DNA of 64,000 bases from Vibrio fortis (GTDB lineage: Bacteria > Pseudomonadota > Gammaproteobacteria > Enterobacterales > Vibrionaceae), in the NCBI RefSeq assembly GCF_024347475.1, contig NZ_AP025487.1, forward strand, positions 1,860,001 through 1,924,000. Reading direction: 5' to 3'. The stretch's first letter is position 1. Each line of letters begins with the position of its first letter. Made by a program: the position numbers and the translations under genes. Shown one piece after another: positions 61,225 through 64,000 of this stretch. The notes beneath the pieces are model-generated. The model saw only the letters and a list, made by a program, of their open reading frames with translations, was not told the origin of the DNA and searched no databases.

Positions 61225-62487
61225 TTACTGCATTAAAGCAGGCATTAACAGTGCAATTAGTGGAATTTCTTGCCCATTTTCAAAGACTAAATTTCCATTT
61301 TCTAGTGCAGCACGAATTTCATAACCTGTATTCGTCTGTTCAATCATCTCCATAACGATCAACTCATCAATGCCTTCCTGAATAAATGGGTACTCTTGCA
61401 CCAATTCATTCGAGAAGCTTGAGCTGATGTCACCCGTTAATGCTGGGATAATTCGACTTGGATCGCTACTGATGTTCTCTGTACCTTCTGGAACACTGAC
61501 TAACCACTTAGAGTGGAACTCACCTTCACCTAAATCCAAAGAGATATTCTTCATAGAAAGATCGAAACCTTTCGCGAACAAGGCATCGATATAAGGAATG
61601 ATCTGCTCAATATCTTCCTGAGTCAGTACAGGGTTTGACTGGTAAATTTCAAACACCTTTTCAAAAGACTGGCTGTCTAGCTTATCCATCTCAAAATCAA
61701 CATTGAGGTTATTCACCTCACCGTCACTGGTTTGAATCGATGCAATGTTTAGCTTCAAGTTGCTACGTAGGCGTTTTGTTGCTTCATCAAGGTGCGATTC
61801 AAAGTCGTATTGCGAGTTTTGAATCGATACATACGGCTGCATTTGTGCATCCGTAATTGCAAACGAATCAATGGTAAAATTCTGGGTGCCTAACCAGTAG
61901 CCTTTTGCTTGCTTCCCTTCACCCACACCTTTCAGGTTCGACAATGTCATCTCTTCCCCTGATGGGAAATCAATCTGAATAGATGGGATATCTAGCTCGT
62001 AATCAATCTGCCCCAGTACAGTAGCGTGACCAGATACTGTCGACTTAGTAATTGAAACTGAGGTTTCATTTTCTGCTGTACCTTGGTGATTCAGCTGACT
62101 CAGTTCTAAATTAAAACTCGTATTGCCATTGAGCTCTGTGCTCGTTGTCAAAGTCAAAGGCAAGTTAGGTTGGTCTTCAAGAGTCGACAGCGCATCAAGG
62201 CCAATTAAGCCATGGCTAACATCACTGTTCACAATGTACTCGGTTGGCAAGCCATCGATGGCTAGCTGCTCTATGAGGCTCTCATCGACTACCGTAATGC
62301 GTGTTTTTACATTCGATGAAAAGTAGCCGCGGTCGTAATCAACAATTTCAGCTTGAATGCTAGAACTGTTCAATGTTGCGATACCATCTGTAATCGCATT
62401 CTGCCCAATCTGGCCTACGGCAAGCGGCCAGCAGAGTGCTAATGAAATGGCGCCACCAATGGCACCGATTTTTCTAAGCTGTTCCAT
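61225..62487 (-). CDS. ydgA: YdgA family protein (DUF945)
   Basis: A 420-residue protein with an N-terminal membrane segment or signal (IGAIGGAISLALCWPLAVGQ) and a long periplasmic beta-rich domain. The DUF945 pattern is present: EIVDYDRGYFSSNVKTRITV, YIVNSDVSHGLIGLDALSTL, QPYVSIQNSQYDFESH and NLKLNIASIQTSDGEVNNLN. Members such as E. coli YdgA are inner-membrane-anchored proteins of unknown function. It lies upstream of serC on the same strand but a terminator separates them. It is divergent from the sensor kinase gene. Confidence 0.88.
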   Translation of the reverse strand: MEQLRKIGAIGGAISLALCWPLAVGQIGQNAITDGIATLNSSSIQAEIVDYDRGYFSSNVKTRITVVDESLIEQLAIDGLPTEYIVNSDVSHGLIGLDALSTLEDQPNLPLTLTTSTELNGNTSFNLELSQLNHQGTAENETSVSITKSTVSGHATVLGQIDYELDIPSIQIDFPSGEEMTLSNLKGVGEGKQAKGYWLGTQNFTIDSFAITDAQMQPYVSIQNSQYDFESHLDEATKRLRSNLKLNIASIQTSDGEVNNLNVDFEMDKLDSQSFEKVFEIYQSNPVLTQEDIEQIIPYIDALFAKGFDLSMKNISLDLGEGEFHSKWLVSVPEGTENISSDPSRIIPALTGDISSSFSNELVQEYPFIQEGIDELIVMEMIEQTNTGYEIRAALENGNLVFENGQEIPLIALLMPALMQ

Positions 62488-62672
62488 GTGTTCTCTTTAA
62501 TTACGATCGTTTGTAATACTCAGTCTAACCCAACAATAGCAATCAGGAAACATTGAGTTAAATCAGTCTATTGCTGAATACTTCAATTAGCTCAACAAAT
62601 TACCAACTAGCTCTCATCCTTTACTGGTGCATATTGATATTCTAAGGCTAGGGAAGTTATAGAGGGAAAAAC

Positions 62673-64000
62673 GTGAATCAATACGCTGTTATTTGTTTAG
62701 ACAATAATCCAATTAGCATTGAGCGGATCCGGATTGAGCTCGCGCCACTCTCTGCGACGTTTGATATCTATACGGCTGAAGATCTCGACGAAGCTCATCA
62801 GGCTTTGAAAGACATTCACGACAATCACCAAACAGTCGCATTGGTGATTACCCACCATCACTCACAATTCGATGGGGTTCAATTCCTTATCGAGCTTGAG
62901 CAACTGCCTCATACTAATACGGCACGTACGATTTTGGTTAGCGCATCGTCAGATATCCAAATTATCTTAACCGCCGTGAATGAAGGGCGTCTAAATCACT
63001 GTTTAACCAAGCCCGTTCCCGACCAAGTGCTGTTCAAGTCTGCCCAGAAAGAGCTCACATCTTTTATCATCAAGTACGCAGCTGATGACCTACTCACTTA
63101 CAGCCAGGTGTTGGACCAACAACGAATCTTACGTGCGCATATAGAGCAAAAAATTCGCTCATTCCAATCCGGCTTTATTCACGACTTCCATCAGCTATCC
63201 GATGCTGCATTGGCGGAAAAGGTGATCAGTGCACTGCGAGATTTCTTTTCTCAAGACGATAAAACCAAAGCAATTCGCGCCTACTCTTCCGATCACTTAT
63301 TAACTAAAGAAGGCGAAGATAACCGGTTTTTGTGGTTTATCACCGAGGGCGAAGTGGCTCTGTATAAAAAAGATGAGTTAGGGCAGCAACGTGAAGTAGT
63401 GAGGCATACCAAAGGAAACATCGTTGGCGGCATGTCATTTGTGACTGGCGAGCCCTCTTTTTCAACCGCGATTACGCTAACGCCAACGCACGTTATTAAG
63501 CTAGACCGAGACGTATTCTCGCAAGTCATGCACTCAAACAGCACTCTACTGCCACTGTTCACGAATCTGTTACTACGCCATTTTAACCGCCGCTTGCAGC
63601 GCAGCATTACCACTAAACTTCGCCTGCAAGAGACGCTGGAATCATTAGAGTCCGCCCACCAGCAATTAATTGAGAAAGAGAAGATGGCAATGCTCGGGCA
63701 GCTGGTTGCGGGTGTCGCTCATGAACTGAACAATCCGATCGCCGCAATATTGCGCAGCATCGAAACCCTTTCTGACAATCTCGACTCAATACTGTTGAAC
63801 TCAAACCTACCGAATTCAACATTAGCACCTCAAGTGCTCGACACGGCTAAGCTGTCTAAACCGCTCTCGACCGCACAAGAGAGGGATTTGGTTAAAGCCC
63901 TTTCCTCCACTGTTAGCGACCGAGCGTTAGCCAAGAAAACTGTGAGACTCAACCTTACCGATCAACAACAGGTTATAGAAACGCTGCAACAGTCCCCTGC
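62673..64000 (+). CDS. Pseudoreceiver-cNMP-histidine kinase, N-terminal part (runs off the right edge)
   Basis: It starts at GTG 62673 (AGAGGGA upstream) and is open to the window end, 442 codons. Residues 1-125 form a receiver-like domain (YAVICLDNNPISIERIRIEL; Lys in LTKPVPDQ), but the expected phosphoacceptor Asp is replaced: the strand reads ALVITHHHSQFDG. A cNMP-binding domain follows (about 185-310; FLWFITEGEVALYKKDE, GNIVGGMSFVTGEPSF), then a coiled coil and a HisKA domain with the phosphorylatable His in GQLVAGVAHELNNPIAAILR. The ATPase domain would follow beyond the edge. There are no membrane segments. The kinase seems to be tuned by a non-phosphorylated receiver and by a cyclic nucleotide or similar ligand. 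Its response regulator is not seen. Confidence 0.85.
   Translation, partial: MNQYAVICLDNNPISIERIRIELAPLSATFDIYTAEDLDEAHQALKDIHDNHQTVALVITHHHSQFDGVQFLIELEQLPHTNTARTILVSASSDIQIILTAVNEGRLNHCLTKPVPDQVLFKSAQKELTSFIIKYAADDLLTYSQVLDQQRILRAHIEQKIRSFQSGFIHDFHQLSDAALAEKVISALRDFFSQDDKTKAIRAYSSDHLLTKEGEDNRFLWFITEGEVALYKKDELGQQREVVRHTKGNIVGGMSFVTGEPSFSTAITLTPTHVIKLDRDVFSQVMHSNSTLLPLFTNLLLRHFNRRLQRSITTKLRLQETLESLESAHQQLIEKEKMAMLGQLVAGVAHELNNPIAAILRSIETLSDNLDSILLNSNLPNSTLAPQVLDTAKLSKPLSTAQERDLVKALSSTVSDRALAKKTVRLNLTDQQQVIETLQQSP

Noticed and set aside
1..64000. CRISPR array, tRNA, rRNA or prophage
   Set aside because: No regularly spaced perfect repeats, tRNA-like cloverleaf, rRNA stretch or phage structural genes were seen on either strand.

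Overview
The window looks like a piece of the larger chromosome of a Vibrio (Vibrionaceae). Gene content and order (tyrR with ycjX-ycjF, class I fumarase, pabB, sdaC-sdaA, asnS, aspC, serC), a DUF2947 protein, an H-NOX/hybrid kinase pair and many c-di-GMP and chemotaxis genes all fit that group. Base composition is moderate. sdaC, sdaA, asnS, aspC and the first Hsp70 gene carry the uniform codon choice typical of highly expressed genes. I see no rRNA, tRNA, CRISPR array or prophage. The only mobile element is one intact IS3-type insertion sequence at 32176-33466.

Layout. 1-4785 (minus): a carbohydrate cluster made of a DUF3131 protein, an outer-membrane barrel, a MalK-like ABC ATPase and the start of a GH94-like glycoside phosphorylase that runs off the left edge; a MipA/OmpV barrel lies upstream. 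6549-9523 (plus): a small acidic protein, a PhoD-like phosphatase and a TerB-like protein. 9583-11902 (minus): two exported ferredoxin-fold (ABM-like) proteins followed by a ToxR-like membrane regulator and a ToxS/VtrC-like partner. 12204-14372: a glycine-rich lipoprotein and a secreted LruC-domain protein. 14462-16622 (minus): an Eri1-like exonuclease and a CHASE-GGDEF protein. 16971-22635 (plus): DUF2760 protein plus two divergent Hsp70 proteins. 22761-30468 (minus): small proteins, rimJ, tyrR, ycjF, ycjX, a small membrane protein and fumarase. 30736-32106: pabB, then the IS. 33517-35776 (minus): H-NOX and its hybrid kinase. 36117-41016: a Nudix CoA pyrophosphatase, sdaC, sdaA and a TyrP-like permease. 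41802-45092: a chemoreceptor with a CxxCH haem motif, and asnS. 45176-49142 (minus): a trypsin-like protease with a secreted partner, a small membrane protein and a MocR regulator. 49354-56334: a small protein, HD-GYP phosphodiesterase, aspC, an outer-membrane barrel (minus), a cNMP-CBS-DUF294 protein and a DnaQ-like exonuclease. 56456-62487 (minus): a diguanylate cyclase translationally coupled to a periplasmic solute-binding protein, serC and a YdgA-family protein. 62673-64000: start of a pseudoreceiver-cNMP-histidine kinase.

Themes. Several loci pair a periplasmic or cytosolic sensor with a signalling output: binding protein/GGDEF, H-NOX/kinase, ToxR-like/ToxS-like, haem chemoreceptor. Amino-acid metabolism is the other theme (tyrR, tyrP-like, aspC, sdaCA, serC, asnS, pabB), with a near-consensus TyrR box in front of tyrR. 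The least characterised units are the DUF2760-Hsp70-Hsp70 locus, the exported-ABM/ToxR-like cluster and the binding-protein/GGDEF pair. All assignments come from reading the sequence and family knowledge; no search was run.
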